The notes below the pieces were generated by a model, which was not told the origin of the DNA, did not search any database, and saw nothing but the letters and a program-made list of their open reading frames with translations. 64,000 bases of DNA from Oceanomicrobium pacificus (GTDB taxonomy: Bacteria; Pseudomonadota; Alphaproteobacteria; Rhodobacterales; Rhodobacteraceae), in NCBI RefSeq assembly GCF_009833495.1, contig NZ_WUWG01000003.1, forward strand, positions 682,001 through 746,000, read 5' to 3'. Below are positions 18,355 through 27,810 of the stretch, one piece after another. The first letter of the stretch is position 1. Every line of letters begins with the position of its first letter. The position numbers and the translations under genes were made by a program.

Positions 18355-18370
18355 GGTTCAATGCTGAACC
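18355..18370. promoter_or_regulatory. Palindrome upstream of lpd
   Basis: GGTTCAATGCTGAACC is a perfect 6-bp inverted repeat with a 4-base centre, 21-36 bases before the lpd start. On the plus strand it is followed by TTTTT and so looks like a small terminator, but no plus-strand gene precedes it. An operator or a 5' leader hairpin of lpd is more likely. Confidence 0.3.
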
Positions 18371-18465
18371 TTTTTCCGTCGCCACACTATGCGACATTCT
18401 GGATTGGATGGATAGCCCCCTGCGACGGCGCGCGACAAATGTGAAATCTGCAACCCCGTGTCCCG

Positions 18466-19029
18466 CTAGGCGCTAAGCTCGTCGAGGATGCCCTTGTAGC
18501 CCGGCCCGTCGAGAAACGCCTGTTCCTCTGCCGAATTGGTCCGCCCGAGCGCCGCGTTGCGATAGGGAAAACGGCCGAAGCGGCGGATGATCTCGCGATG
18601 CACTTTGGCATGGATGACATTGTTGCCGTCGGGCATGTTCATCGTGAAAAGCCGCACGGCGAGGTCCTGATCGGTCAGGTTCTCCGAATGCATCAACGGC
18701 ATGTAGTAGAATTGCCGGCGCGGCCCCTCCACCTTCATGTCGAGCCCGTGGGTGATCGCTTTCTTCGCGAGCGCCAGCGCCTGCGCGTCGGTGGAAAAGG
18801 CCCGGGCGTCGTCGCGGAACATGTTGCGCGGAAACTGGTCCAGCACGATCAGCATCGCCAGCACATCGTCCGGCCTGCACTTCCAGCCGTCGAGCGTCTT
18901 GTCGCGCGCGGCCTCCCATGTCGGCATGAACCGGTCGCGGATTTCCGCGTCCAGTTCGGGTGTGCTCTGGTACCAGTTGGATGGATCGACCTCGTCGAGC
19001 CAGAAGGTCAGAATATCTTGCGGTGTCAT
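18466..19029 (-). CDS. DUF924 family protein
   Basis: Protein of 187 residues belonging to DUF924, a widespread all-helical (TPR-like) family without an established biochemical role. Visible family motifs are DILTFWLDEVDPSNWY at the N-terminus, VLDQFPRNMFRDDARAFSTD near 80, YMPLMHSE near 120 and RRFGRFPYRNAALGR near 160. I chose the ATG at 19029, preceded by GAGG, over the one at 19056, which follows an A/T-rich run with no ribosome binding site. It lies between lpd and the MFS gene on the same strand, with short gaps on both sides. Confidence 0.88.
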   Translation of the reverse strand: MTPQDILTFWLDEVDPSNWYQSTPELDAEIRDRFMPTWEAARDKTLDGWKCRPDDVLAMLIVLDQFPRNMFRDDARAFSTDAQALALAKKAITHGLDMKVEGPRRQFYYMPLMHSENLTDQDLAVRLFTMNMPDGNNVIHAKVHREIIRRFGRFPYRNAALGRTNSAEEQAFLDGPGYKGILDELSA

Positions 19030-19102
19030 GCCTGCCTCATTGCCACTGCTGCTCATTTTTTAAGCAAGTGTGCGCCTCGACCCGGCGTTTGCAAAACGGA
19101 AA

Positions 19103-20443
19103 TTAAACCTTCTGGAAATCTGTGTCCTCTGCGTCACGCCGGGCGTCGGATGATGCCTCTTCCTCCGCCAGCGCCGTTTCCTCGGCGGCCTGTTCCTCGG
19201 CCATCTCGATCGCTTCCTCGGCCGCGATTTCCTGCGCAAGCTCGACCGCCACCGGCGTCGCCTGCGGCATGATCGGGCTGTAGGAGATCGTGTCCCCGGC
19301 CTCGGGCGCGGCACGCTGTGTCATCCGGTAGACCGCATAGGCCGCGATCATCGCGTAGAGGAGCAGCAGGAAGACGAAGAAACTGTCCGCGCCGAAGGCC
19401 TGCATCATGGCACCGAGTACCAGCGGGCCGGCAATCGCCCCGATCCCGTTGATGAACATCAGACGCCCCGAAGCCGCCGCCATATCCTCGGGCTCCAGAA
19501 AATCATTCGTATAGGCGATGGTCAGCGAATAAAGCGGATTGGCCGTGCCGCCGATGATGACCGCAAGCCCGATCAGGACGGTGAAGCTCGTCGTGAACGG
19601 CAGGGCCACCGCCATCGCCAGCGCGCCGATCACCGTCATCGCCATGATGAGCCTGCGCCGGTCGATCCGGTCCGACATGAGCCCCACCGGATACTGGAAC
19701 AGAAGCCCGCCCACATAGACCGCCGCCACGAAGATCGACAGTTCGCTGATGGTCAGACCCTTTTCCGTCGCGTAGACGGATGCCATGCCGAAAATGGCCG
19801 AAAAGACCCCGCCGAGCAGAAAGATCGCGACGCAGCCGAGCGGCGACACCTCGTAGAGTTGGCGCAGCGTCAGTGGCTTCGTTGCTCGGAAGACGGGCGC
19901 ATAGGTGTCGGACAGCAGGATCGGCGTGAAGGAAAGCGACACCAGCACCGACATGACGACAAAGAGCGTGTAGCCTGACACATCCGCAAGGTTCAGCAGG
20001 ATCTGCGCCCCGACGATGCCGGTCATCTGAACGATCATGTAGAGCGACAGGGCCTTGCCCCGCGTCTCGTTGGTGGCCGCATCGTTGAGCCAGCTTTCCG
20101 CGACGACATAGACGCCAGAGAAGCAGAAGCCCACCAGCACGCGCAGCGCCACCCAGACAGCCGGATAGGGCAGCGCGGGGTACAGGATGAACGCCGCCGA
20201 AATGAGCGAGGCGAGCGCCGCGAAAACCCGCACATGACCGACCGCCGCGATCAGCACCGGCGTCAGGCGCGACCCGCCGAGGAAGCCGAGGAAATAGCCC
20301 GACATCACATAGGACATGGTCTTGGCATCAAACCCTTCGAGCGCGCCGCGCACACCCAGAAGCGAGCCTTGCAGCCCGTTGCCCATCATCAGCAGGAGGA
20401 CGCCCAAGAGGAGCGGCCAGGAATGGGTGAGAATGGAAAACAT
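19103..20443 (-). CDS. MFS transporter with an acidic Ala/Glu-rich C-terminal tail
   Basis: Major facilitator permease of 446 residues with about 12 hydrophobic helices. It resembles the YcaD-type group, judged by the N-terminal LLLGVLLLMMGNGLQGSLLGVR, the motif YFLGFLGGSRLTP and the DRIDRRRLIMAM loop between the halves. After the last helix (near residue 375) there is a cytoplasmic tail of about 60 residues dominated by Ala and Glu (EIAAEEAIEMAEEQAAEETA), unusual for the family. The substrate is unknown. It follows queA, with a 95-bp spacer that contains a hairpin. Confidence 0.85.
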   Translation of the reverse strand: MFSILTHSWPLLLGVLLLMMGNGLQGSLLGVRGALEGFDAKTMSYVMSGYFLGFLGGSRLTPVLIAAVGHVRVFAALASLISAAFILYPALPYPAVWVALRVLVGFCFSGVYVVAESWLNDAATNETRGKALSLYMIVQMTGIVGAQILLNLADVSGYTLFVVMSVLVSLSFTPILLSDTYAPVFRATKPLTLRQLYEVSPLGCVAIFLLGGVFSAIFGMASVYATEKGLTISELSIFVAAVYVGGLLFQYPVGLMSDRIDRRRLIMAMTVIGALAMAVALPFTTSFTVLIGLAVIIGGTANPLYSLTIAYTNDFLEPEDMAAASGRLMFINGIGAIAGPLVLGAMMQAFGADSFFVFLLLLYAMIAAYAVYRMTQRAAPEAGDTISYSPIMPQATPVAVELAQEIAAEEAIEMAEEQAAEETALAEEEASSDARRDAEDTDFQKV

Positions 20444-20500
20444 CGTGTCCCCGTTTGTCCGCCCCGGTCCTGCCAGAGCGTTTCCGCATCAACTGATCTG

Positions 20501-20524
20501 AAAACGACATGTTCCCGTCGTTTT
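20501..20524 (-). terminator. Hairpin downstream of queA, possible weak terminator
   Basis: Perfect inverted repeat AAAACGAC (20501-20508) / GTCGTTTT (20517-20524) with an 8-base loop, 15 bases after the queA stop. Read on the minus strand the stem ends in TTTT, so it may be a weak terminator or processing hairpin between queA and the MFS gene. The flanking GAGCGTTTCCGCATC at 20477-20491 resembles short interspersed palindromic elements seen in alphaproteobacteria. Confidence 0.45.
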
Positions 20525-20538
20525 GGGTCGCTCCGGCG

Positions 20539-21594
20539 TCAGCCGGGAATCAGGAGCGAACTGTCGCCATAGGAGAAGAACCGGTAGCGCCCCTCGATCG
20601 CATGGGCATAGAGCGCGCGCATCCGGTCCATCCCCATCAGTGCCGAGACGAGCATCAGGAGCGTCGATTTCGGCAGGTGGAAGTTCGTCATCAGCCCGTC
20701 GGTGGCAAGGAAGCGGTAGCCCGGACGGATGAAAATATCTGTATCTCCGCTCCAGGCACCAATCTCGTGATGTGCGGTCGCCGCGCTCTCGATCAGCCGA
20801 AGCGAGGTCGTGCCGACGGGAATCACCCGCCCGCCGCGCGCCCATGTCTCGCGCATCGCATTTGCGGCCTCTTCGGTCACTTCGCCCCATTCGGCATGCA
20901 TCTTGTGCTCGTCAATCACGTCTGTCTTGACCGGCAGGAAGGTCCCTGCCCCGACATGGAGCGTCACCTCCGTACGCCCGACACCATGCGCATCGAGGGC
21001 CGCCAGAAGCGTGTCGTCGAAATGGAGCGAGGCCGTCGGCGCAGCCACTGCCCCGTCGCGGCGGGCAAAGATGGTCTGGTAGTCGTCGCGATCCTGGTGA
21101 TCGGCCGGGCGGCGGCTCTCGATATAGGGCGGCAGCGGCATCCGCCCGACATCTTCCAGCGCCAGAACAAGATCGGCGCCGGCCTTGTCGAAGGCCAGAT
21201 CGACCTCTCCGCCGTCGCGGCGCGCCTCGACCGTGGCGGACAGGCTGTCACTGAAACGGACAATGTCGCCCTCGGCCAGCTTGCGCGCCGGCCGGGCCAG
21301 CGCGGTCCATCGCGCCGGGCCGCCCTGCTCGATCAGCGTCACCTCGATCCGCGCCTCGCCCGACCCGTGCGGGGTTTCGCGTTTGCGCAGACCGTCGAGC
21401 CGCGTCGGCAGCACGCGTGTATTATTGAAGACCAGCAGATCGCCGGGGCGCAGGAACGCCGGAAGATCCATCACCTGCCTGTCCATCGTCGCTCCACCCT
21501 CGGCCACCAGCAGGCGCGCGGAGGATCGCGGCGAGACCGGACGCAGGGCGATCAGCTCTTCAGGCAGGTCGAAATCGAAATCGGACAGGCGCAT
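20539..21594 (-). CDS. queA: S-adenosylmethionine:tRNA ribosyltransferase-isomerase QueA
   Basis: Enzyme of 351 residues that transfers the ribosyl moiety of AdoMet to preQ1-tRNA to make epoxyqueuosine. It starts with the family signature [23 protein letters not shown] and contains [25 protein letters not shown] (here [10 protein letters not shown]), ASLHF near residue 185, [14 protein letters not shown] and the C-terminal [18 protein letters not shown]. The length is standard. It is 17 bp downstream of the large DUF3971-type gene on the same strand. Confidence 0.97.
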   Translation of the reverse strand: MRLSDFDFDLPEELIALRPVSPRSSARLLVAEGGATMDRQVMDLPAFLRPGDLLVFNNTRVLPTRLDGLRKRETPHGSGEARIEVTLIEQGGPARWTALARPARKLAEGDIVRFSDSLSATVEARRDGGEVDLAFDKAGADLVLALEDVGRMPLPPYIESRRPADHQDRDDYQTIFARRDGAVAAPTASLHFDDTLLAALDAHGVGRTEVTLHVGAGTFLPVKTDVIDEHKMHAEWGEVTEEAANAMRETWARGGRVIPVGTTSLRLIESAATAHHEIGAWSGDTDIFIRPGYRFLATDGLMTNFHLPKSTLLMLVSALMGMDRMRALYAHAIEGRYRFFSYGDSSLLIPG

Positions 21595-21611
21595 GGCCGC
21601 GCTCCCAGAAG

Positions 21612-24600
21612 TCAGTTCACGTTGAGGGCCGGAGCGGTATCTATTCTGGGCGTCTGTTGCAAGATGCTGCGCATACCGCCGGGCGTCAGGAGCGACAGCG
21701 GATTGATCTCAAACCGCGGCGATGCCGTGGTGCCGCCGACCGAGAAGGCCAGCCCGATCAGCCCCTCGCCCTCCCGGCTGCCGAAAATCCGTCCGAAGGG
21801 ACCGTTGGCGAAATAGGCGGGCGTGATGACCCCGCCGAGCGCCAACTGCCCGTCTGCGGGGCGCAATTCACCTTCGAGCGTGACGCCCATCGCGTCGCCG
21901 ACCGCCTGCCCGTCTTCGATGGCGATCCGGTCGCCGGTGCTGCGGAACCGTCCGGTGATCCGGTCGAAGAATGTGCCCTCCGGGCCGGGGTCTACACCGC
22001 CTGTCCCGCCTGCGCCCGCGCCGACTGTCACCAGTGCCCCGCGCAGGTCCACGTCACCCGACAGCCGCCGCCCCGGACCGGGCAGGTTGACCGCCAGTTG
22101 CAGCCGGCCGCCCACGGCCTCCTTGAAAATGCCCGAATCGGCCAGCACCCGCCCGCCATCGTCGCTGGTCACGATGGCGCGGCCGCCGCTGCCATCGGGG
22201 CTGAGCGCCACCTGCACTGGCGCGCCGCCATTGACCCGCGCCGTGAACCGCCCCGACAGGCCGGGTGCGAATGTCAGCTGCCCGCGCGCATCCGACAGGC
22301 GCAGCGTATCGGTCACGATCAGGTCGGTCCCGTCGAGCGTGATGCTGCCGCGCCCGCCGCCGCCGCCTGCTGGTCGCCGCCGCAGATCGATCACGCCGCC
22401 GGTCAGCACCATGCCCAGCCCGTCCGCACCGTTGCGCAAATCGAGCGCGCCGTCGAGCCAGCCGCTGTCGAGCCTGTCGAGCCGCAGCCGCAGCCCGCCA
22501 TCTCCAAGCGACAGGCGGCCCGCTGCTGCCAGACCGGCGGCGGCCAGTTCAACATCCGCCTCCACCGCATCTCCGGCCGCGGGATCAAATCCGAACTGCG
22601 CGGTCAACTGCCCTTCCCGGCCCGCAGGTTTCGACCAGCCGAGCGCCGGAATGTCGAGCGGTACGGATTGCAGGTCGGTCGAAAGGGCAACCTGCGGTGC
22701 CGTCCCGTCCCGCGTCAGAGCCACCGCGCCCCGCACAGGCACCGGTGCCCCGATCCGGGCCGCGGCAGGCGACAGGCCGAACCGCTCCAGCTGCTCTGGC
22801 GCCACATCGGCGGCAAAGGCGATGTCGGTCACGCCGCCGGCCATGTCATGGTCCACGGTCAGTCCGGCGGCGATGCCGCCAGCAGTGACAGGTCCCGTGA
22901 GCGCGAACCGGCGCTTGTTGCCCTCGAACTGCAGGGCGTCGCTGACCAGCGGCAGGCCGGGAAGCAGACCGTCGCTGCGCGCATCTGAAATGCTGCCCGC
23001 ATAGGTCGCGAAAATCTCCTCCGGTGTCAGACCGCCCTTGAGCGGCATGGCAATCGTCGCGTCCAGCCGCGCCGTCCCGTCGACACCGGCCAGTTCCGGC
23101 CGCTCGGCAATGTCGAAGGGGATCGGACTGTCGCCGAGCACCTTCAGCAGGCTGCCGACCGGTCCCTGCACCGTCAGGTCGAACCGCCCGTCGGCGGGCC
23201 GTTGGCGCGTGTTGGCCACCGACATGGTCGTGCCCGACAGGTCGAGCGGGTCCAGCCCCGGTCCAGCGGGGACCCGACCACCCGTCGCCACGAGGGAAAA
23301 ATACCTGTCCGTCAACTCGCCATAGCCGGTCAGCCCTTCAGTTGGCGCCAAGCCGTTCAGGAGGCCAACCCGCCCGTCCTCCACATTGAAGTTGACCATC
23401 AGGCTCGGCCGTCCGCCGGTCCAGCGCAGCGACGCGCGGATATCTGTAGCAGCCCCCGCCTCAACATGGGTCCGCACCCATTGTTTCGACTTGCGCGCCA
23501 CCGGCAGCGGCCAGAAGGTCAGAAGAGCGTCGCGCGACAGCCGGCTGATCCGGCTGTCGAGCCGCAGGTCCCAGCCGGCACCGAGCGTGGCCAGCGAACC
23601 CGTCGCGGAGGCGGTCAGCCCGTCCTCCTCCAGCGTCAGGTTGCCGATATCGATGCCGAACGGTGCCAGCGACACGCGCGCCGTCACCGCACCTCCGGCA
23701 ATCGAGAGCGGCGCGCCGAACAGATCGGGCCGGTTCAGCCAGAGGTCGCGCAGCGAGAGATCGGCCACCAGCCGGTCGACGCGGCGGTCGGCGTTCGATT
23801 CGATGCCGAGCGTCCCGTCCGCCGACAGGCCACCCTGGGCGGTCTCGACGAACAGGTCGTCAATCTCGAACCGGCTCGCCACCGGATCGTAGGAGAAATA
23901 GGCCTTGCCATAGTGGAATCGCACGGGTGGTGCGCCCTGCGGCGCCACGGCGCCGGCGGACACTTCCAGAACGCCGTCGAGCCCGGTCAACTGCCCGTCT
24001 GCGTCGATCCCGCCGGAAATGTTGCCGCTCACCGGTGCGTCGAGCACCCGCAGGAAGTCGAGCGCGGCGAACGCATCGGCCACATCCTGCGGCGCGGCAC
24101 CGGTGAAACCGCCCTGCACCGCGACAGCGCCCGTGTCTGGCGACAGAAGTGCATCGAGCGAGAGGGCAATGCGCGTCTGGCCCTCGCCGGTCACTTCGCC
24201 CGACAGGTCGAGCCGCCAATCCGCATCCGCACGGCGCAGGATCGCCGTTGCGTTGGGGGCAAACCAGGTGCGCCCGCTGCGCTGGTCGGCATAGGTCAGG
24301 CTGGTTCCTTCCAGCCGGACCTCTTCCAGCCGGTCGAGTTGCGGGATCGCGGCCAGGGCCTGCATGGCTGCCCCGAGCGATTGCGGCGCCGCCGCGCCGT
24401 CGCCGGCCATCGTCGCGACGGTCCAGCTGGACGGCCCGGTCCGCTCGATGCGGGTCTGGGCCCGTGTCACTTCCAGCCGGGTCGGGTGCAGCCTGCCGGA
24501 TATGAGGTCGAGAAACGAGAATTCCAGCCTGATTTCAGGTGCATAAAGCGTGATGTTCCCGCCGTCATCGAACATGGCGAGCCGTTCCAGCGTCAGACGC

Positions 24601-24881
24601 ACCGGCCGCTGGCCCCGTGCCAGACGCAGTTTCGCTTGCCCCAGTTCCACCCGGCCCTGCCCGTCGGCAGGCTCCAGACTGTCCTCGATCATCCGGGTCA
24701 GGGCGGGCACGGACAGATCACTGCGATCGGCAATATAGAGCAGCGACAGCGCGCCGAGCGCCAGCAGCATCGCGCAGCCGATCAACAGCCCCCAGACCCG
24801 CCGCCACAGGAACGCATGCGTGTGGGCAACGCGGCTCCTCTGGGTCGGGCTGTCGGTCTTCCGCCGATGGATGCGTGACAT
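21612..24881 (-). CDS. Large AsmA/DUF3971-type membrane-anchored envelope protein
   Basis: Protein of 1089 residues with a cytoplasmic basic N-terminus (MSRIHRRKT), one signal-anchor helix at about 30-50 ([22 protein letters not shown]) and a long periplasmic beta-rich repeat region. It belongs to the AsmA/YhdP (DUF3971) superfamily, large proteins thought to act as lipid bridges between the two membranes. Family features are the N-terminal [23 protein letters not shown] region and the C-terminal [10 protein letters not shown]-like ending ([21 protein letters not shown]). No enzyme motifs are visible. It is upstream of queA and divergent from the bcp gene. The lipid-transport role is inferred from relatives. 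Confidence 0.8.
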   Translation of the reverse strand: MSRIHRRKTDSPTQRSRVAHTHAFLWRRVWGLLIGCAMLLALGALSLLYIADRSDLSVPALTRMIEDSLEPADGQGRVELGQAKLRLARGQRPVRLTLERLAMFDDGGNITLYAPEIRLEFSFLDLISGRLHPTRLEVTRAQTRIERTGPSSWTVATMAGDGAAAPQSLGAAMQALAAIPQLDRLEEVRLEGTSLTYADQRSGRTWFAPNATAILRRADADWRLDLSGEVTGEGQTRIALSLDALLSPDTGAVAVQGGFTGAAPQDVADAFAALDFLRVLDAPVSGNISGGIDADGQLTGLDGVLEVSAGAVAPQGAPPVRFHYGKAYFSYDPVASRFEIDDLFVETAQGGLSADGTLGIESNADRRVDRLVADLSLRDLWLNRPDLFGAPLSIAGGAVTARVSLAPFGIDIGNLTLEEDGLTASATGSLATLGAGWDLRLDSRISRLSRDALLTFWPLPVARKSKQWVRTHVEAGAATDIRASLRWTGGRPSLMVNFNVEDGRVGLLNGLAPTEGLTGYGELTDRYFSLVATGGRVPAGPGLDPLDLSGTTMSVANTRQRPADGRFDLTVQGPVGSLLKVLGDSPIPFDIAERPELAGVDGTARLDATIAMPLKGGLTPEEIFATYAGSISDARSDGLLPGLPLVSDALQFEGNKRRFALTGPVTAGGIAAGLTVDHDMAGGVTDIAFAADVAPEQLERFGLSPAAARIGAPVPVRGAVALTRDGTAPQVALSTDLQSVPLDIPALGWSKPAGREGQLTAQFGFDPAAGDAVEADVELAAAGLAAAGRLSLGDGGLRLRLDRLDSGWLDGALDLRNGADGLGMVLTGGVIDLRRRPAGGGGGRGSITLDGTDLIVTDTLRLSDARGQLTFAPGLSGRFTARVNGGAPVQVALSPDGSGGRAIVTSDDGGRVLADSGIFKEAVGGRLQLAVNLPGPGRRLSGDVDLRGALVTVGAGAGGTGGVDPGPEGTFFDRITGRFRSTGDRIAIEDGQAVGDAMGVTLEGELRPADGQLALGGVITPAYFANGPFGRIFGSREGEGLIGLAFSVGGTTASPRFEINPLSLLTPGGMRSILQQTPRIDTAPALNVN

Positions 24882-24989
24882 ATGTGCTTCGGTCTCCGGC
24901 CTCGGGCGCCCGTCTTTCGGGCTTGGCCTCGCCCGAACCGCAGTTTAGCACTTGGCGGAGTGGCAATGCCAGAGAGGACGGAGCGTGAC

Positions 24990-25460
24990 ATGACCACAGA
25001 CCCGATGATCGGCAAGAGTTTTCCGGATTTTGACCTGCCTGTGACCGGCGGCGGCACGTTGAGCCGCGCCGATCTCGCCGGCGGCCCGGCGGTGCTTTTC
25101 TTCTACCCGCGAGACGATACATCCGGCTGCACCAAGGAAGCGATCGGCTTCACGGCGGCTGAAAGCGATTTTGCCGGCCTCAAGGCACAAGTCATCGGCG
25201 TCTCCAAGGACAGCCTGTCCAGCCATGAGAAATTTGCCGCCAAACACGGGCTGACCGTGCCGCTCCTGTCCGACGAGACTGGCAATCTGTGCGAGGATTG
25301 CGGCGTCTGGCAGGACAAGCAGATGTATGGCCGCACCTTCAAGGGGATCGTCCGGTCGACCTTCCTTCTGGACGGCGATGGCATTGTCAGGCAGGTCTGG
25401 CGGAAGGTGAAAGTGCCCGGCCATGTGGAGGATGTTCTGGCCGCCGTCAAAGCGCTCTGA
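24990..25460 (+). CDS. bcp: Thioredoxin-dependent peroxiredoxin (Bcp/PrxQ type)
   Basis: Cytoplasmic peroxidase of 156 residues that reduces hydrogen and organic peroxides. The peroxidatic cysteine C47 is in FFYPRDDTSGCTKEA. The alternative resolving cysteine five residues later in E. coli Bcp is absent (Ile here), so C101 or C104 (NLCEDCGVW) are the candidates for the resolving partner. The ATG at 24990 is preferred over upstream in-frame starts because CGGAG precedes it by 6 bases. The ferritin-like DUF455 gene follows 2 bp after its stop, so they form an operon. Confidence 0.93.
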   Translation: MTTDPMIGKSFPDFDLPVTGGGTLSRADLAGGPAVLFFYPRDDTSGCTKEAIGFTAAESDFAGLKAQVIGVSKDSLSSHEKFAAKHGLTVPLLSDETGNLCEDCGVWQDKQMYGRTFKGIVRSTFLLDGDGIVRQVWRKVKVPGHVEDVLAAVKAL

Positions 25461-25462
25461 CC

Positions 25463-26272
25463 ATGGTTGCAAGCCTTGCCGAAGCTGCGGTGGACGTTCT
25501 GACCACCGCCGACCCGCGCGACAAGACCGCTCGCAGCCGCGCCCATGCCGTACGCTGGCGCGAGAGCGTGGCGGCAGGCGATCCGATGCCGGTCGGCACC
25601 GCTGCCCCGCCGGACCATCCGGCGCGTCCCGACGCCCCGGCGCTCCTTGATCCGCGCGACGTGCCGCGCCGTCGCCCCGGATCGCGGCAGGGCCGGATCG
25701 CGCTCCTGCATGCCATTGCCCATATCGAACTGAACGCGGTCGATCTGCACTGGGACATCATCGCGCGGTTCACAGGCACGCCCATGCCGCGCGGTTTCTA
25801 TGATGACTGGGTCAAGGCGGCGGATGAGGAATCGAAACATTTCAACCTGCTCGCCGACAGGTTGGAGGCGCATGACAGCCATTATGGGGCCCTGCCCGCC
25901 CATGCCGGCATGTGGCGCGCGGCCGAAGATACGGCCGACGATCTTGAGGGGCGTCTCGCTGTTGTCCCGATGGTGCTCGAAGCCCGTGGCCTCGATGTGA
26001 CGCCCGGCATGATCGACCTGTTCCGCGCGGCAGACGATGCCGAGACGGTCGCGGCGCTCGAAGTGATCTACGCCGAAGAGGTCGGCCATGTGGCTTACGG
26101 GTCGAAATGGTTCCACTTTCTGTGCGGGCGTCACGAGCATGACCCGAAGGACCGGTTCCATGCGCTCGTCCAGACCTATTTCCACGGCGCGCTGAAGCCG
26201 CCCTTCAACGAGGAAAAGCGTGCCGAAGCCGGCCTGCCGCCCGACTTCTACTGGCCGCTCGCCGACCGCTGA
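25463..26272 (+). CDS. DUF455 family ferritin-like protein
   Basis: Protein of 269 residues of the DUF455 family, within the ferritin-like (MiaE-related) helical superfamily. Putative diiron ligands are in AIAHIELNAVDLHWD (about residue 86), ADEESKHFNLLADRLE (about 123) and IYAEEVGHVAYGSKW (about 200), i.e. the ExxH-type pairs of a four-helix bundle. The start ATG is 2 bases after the bcp stop. No function is established for the family. The operon with a peroxiredoxin suggests an oxidative-stress or iron-related role, but a tRNA hydroxylase-like activity is also possible. Confidence 0.82.
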   Translation: MVASLAEAAVDVLTTADPRDKTARSRAHAVRWRESVAAGDPMPVGTAAPPDHPARPDAPALLDPRDVPRRRPGSRQGRIALLHAIAHIELNAVDLHWDIIARFTGTPMPRGFYDDWVKAADEESKHFNLLADRLEAHDSHYGALPAHAGMWRAAEDTADDLEGRLAVVPMVLEARGLDVTPGMIDLFRAADDAETVAALEVIYAEEVGHVAYGSKWFHFLCGRHEHDPKDRFHALVQTYFHGALKPPFNEEKRAEAGLPPDFYWPLADR

Positions 26273-26430
26273 CCGGCGCGGTGCGCGGGCCACGATCGGC
26301 AGATATCCGCCAAGTCGCAGCGTAATTAATTTGGCGGGTTGCAATAAATCCACAGTTCCGTAGCTTGCTCGCCGTGGGACAGTGAAACCACGGGCCGCAA
26401 GGCCCGGACCAAACAAGGCCGAAGGTCAGA

Positions 26431-27810
26431 ATGCCAACAGCACATCCCCGAGGGTCAGGCAGGCTCCGTCAGTTGCTCCCCGAGTTGCGTGTCTTCATTC
26501 AAACCGACACCGAGACGAAATATGTTCATCTCGGCGCCTGGCAGCAGGCCGGCCTCTGGGTCGGTGGTGTCGCGCTGGTCTCCTGGACCTTCATCGCGAC
26601 GGCCATGGTGCTCATCAACAATCTCGAAGCCGACACGCAGGTCGCGCAGGCAGAGGCTCTGGCCAATGCCTATGAACTGCGGCTCGACGAGCTTGGCGAC
26701 GAGCGTGATTCCCGGGCACTGGAAGCCTCCAACGCGCTCAACCGGTTCTACATGGCGCTCGGCAAGATCTCCGACCAGCAGAGCGAGCTTCTGAAAGCGG
26801 TCGAGAAACAGCAGGAACTGGAAACCGCCCTCACGCTGATGCGCGACAATCTGCAGGCCGCGCTCACCGCGCGGGACGAGGCCACGAAACAGAATGACAC
26901 GCTCATTGCCCAGCTGCAGATGGTCAGCGGCGATCTGAGCAGCCGCGCCGGCGCTGAGGATGATCTGGCCGACACGCTGCAGGCCATCTCCATCGCGCTG
27001 GAGGAAGCCGTGCGCGTCCGCGACGAGACCCGGCTGGAGAAGGTCGCCCTGCAGGACCAGATCACCGATCTGGAACGCCGCCTGATGCTGTCCGACGAAC
27101 GGCAGGTCCGGATGCTGAGCAAGCTGGAAATGGCGATCCAGAACGAGTTCGAGCCGCTCTCGGCCATGTTCGAGGAAGCGGGTTTCGAGGTGGAGAAACT
27201 GGTCAGCCAGGTTTCCTCTTCCTATTCCGGCACCGGCGGCCCCGTCACGCTGGCGCGCCTGTCGACCAAAGGCACGCCCGATCCGGCTGCCATGCACCTG
27301 AACGAGAACGGCACTGTGGAACGGCCCGACACGCTGCGCCGGTTCGAGAACCTGATGGAAGATCTCGGCACCGTGTCGATGATGCAGTTGGCCGCCAACA
27401 AGGTGCCCTTCACCATGCCTGTGAAGACGCGGCACCGGTTCACCAGCGGCTACGGCTACCGCCGCGACCCGATCACCGGCGGGTCACGGCTGCACAAGGG
27501 GCAGGATTTTGCGGCCGGCCATGGCACGGATATATTTGCCACCGCCGACGGCGAGGTGATATATGCGGGTTGGCAAAGCGGATATGGTAAAATAGTAAAA
27601 ATTCGCCATGGTTTCGGTTTCGAAACTTTCTACGCTCATCTGAGCAATATTCGTGTCAAGAAAGGCCAGACCGTGTCGCGAGGCGATCACATCGGGGATA
27701 TGGGCAGCACCGGGCGCAGCACCGGGACCCATCTCCACTATGAGGTTCACGTCGCAGGCAAGGCCGTCGACCCCAACACCTACCTGAAGGCAGCAAGACA
27801 TGTTCACTAA
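26431..27810 (+). CDS. M23 family metallopeptidase with coiled coil (envelope hydrolase)
   Basis: Membrane-anchored peptidoglycan endopeptidase of 459 residues. A short cytoplasmic N-terminus (about 1-35) and one transmembrane helix (about 40-62, AGLWVGGVALVSWTFIATAMVL) are followed by a long periplasmic coiled coil (about 65-240) and a C-terminal LytM/M23 domain (about 325-455). Zinc-ligand motifs are intact: HKGQD (H354, D358) and HLHYE near 435, so it should be catalytic rather than a degenerate activator. Its 3' end overlaps the bactofilin gene by 11 bp. M23-bactofilin pairs act in cell-shape control in several bacteria. Confidence 0.92.
   Translation: MPTAHPRGSGRLRQLLPELRVFIQTDTETKYVHLGAWQQAGLWVGGVALVSWTFIATAMVLINNLEADTQVAQAEALANAYELRLDELGDERDSRALEASNALNRFYMALGKISDQQSELLKAVEKQQELETALTLMRDNLQAALTARDEATKQNDTLIAQLQMVSGDLSSRAGAEDDLADTLQAISIALEEAVRVRDETRLEKVALQDQITDLERRLMLSDERQVRMLSKLEMAIQNEFEPLSAMFEEAGFEVEKLVSQVSSSYSGTGGPVTLARLSTKGTPDPAAMHLNENGTVERPDTLRRFENLMEDLGTVSMMQLAANKVPFTMPVKTRHRFTSGYGYRRDPITGGSRLHKGQDFAAGHGTDIFATADGEVIYAGWQSGYGKIVKIRHGFGFETFYAHLSNIRVKKGQTVSRGDHIGDMGSTGRSTGTHLHYEVHVAGKAVDPNTYLKAARHVH

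Noticed and set aside
26310-26345. A CtrA box upstream of the M23 gene (TTAATTTGGCGGGTT)
   Set aside because: Only one half-site matches TTAA-N7-TTAA.
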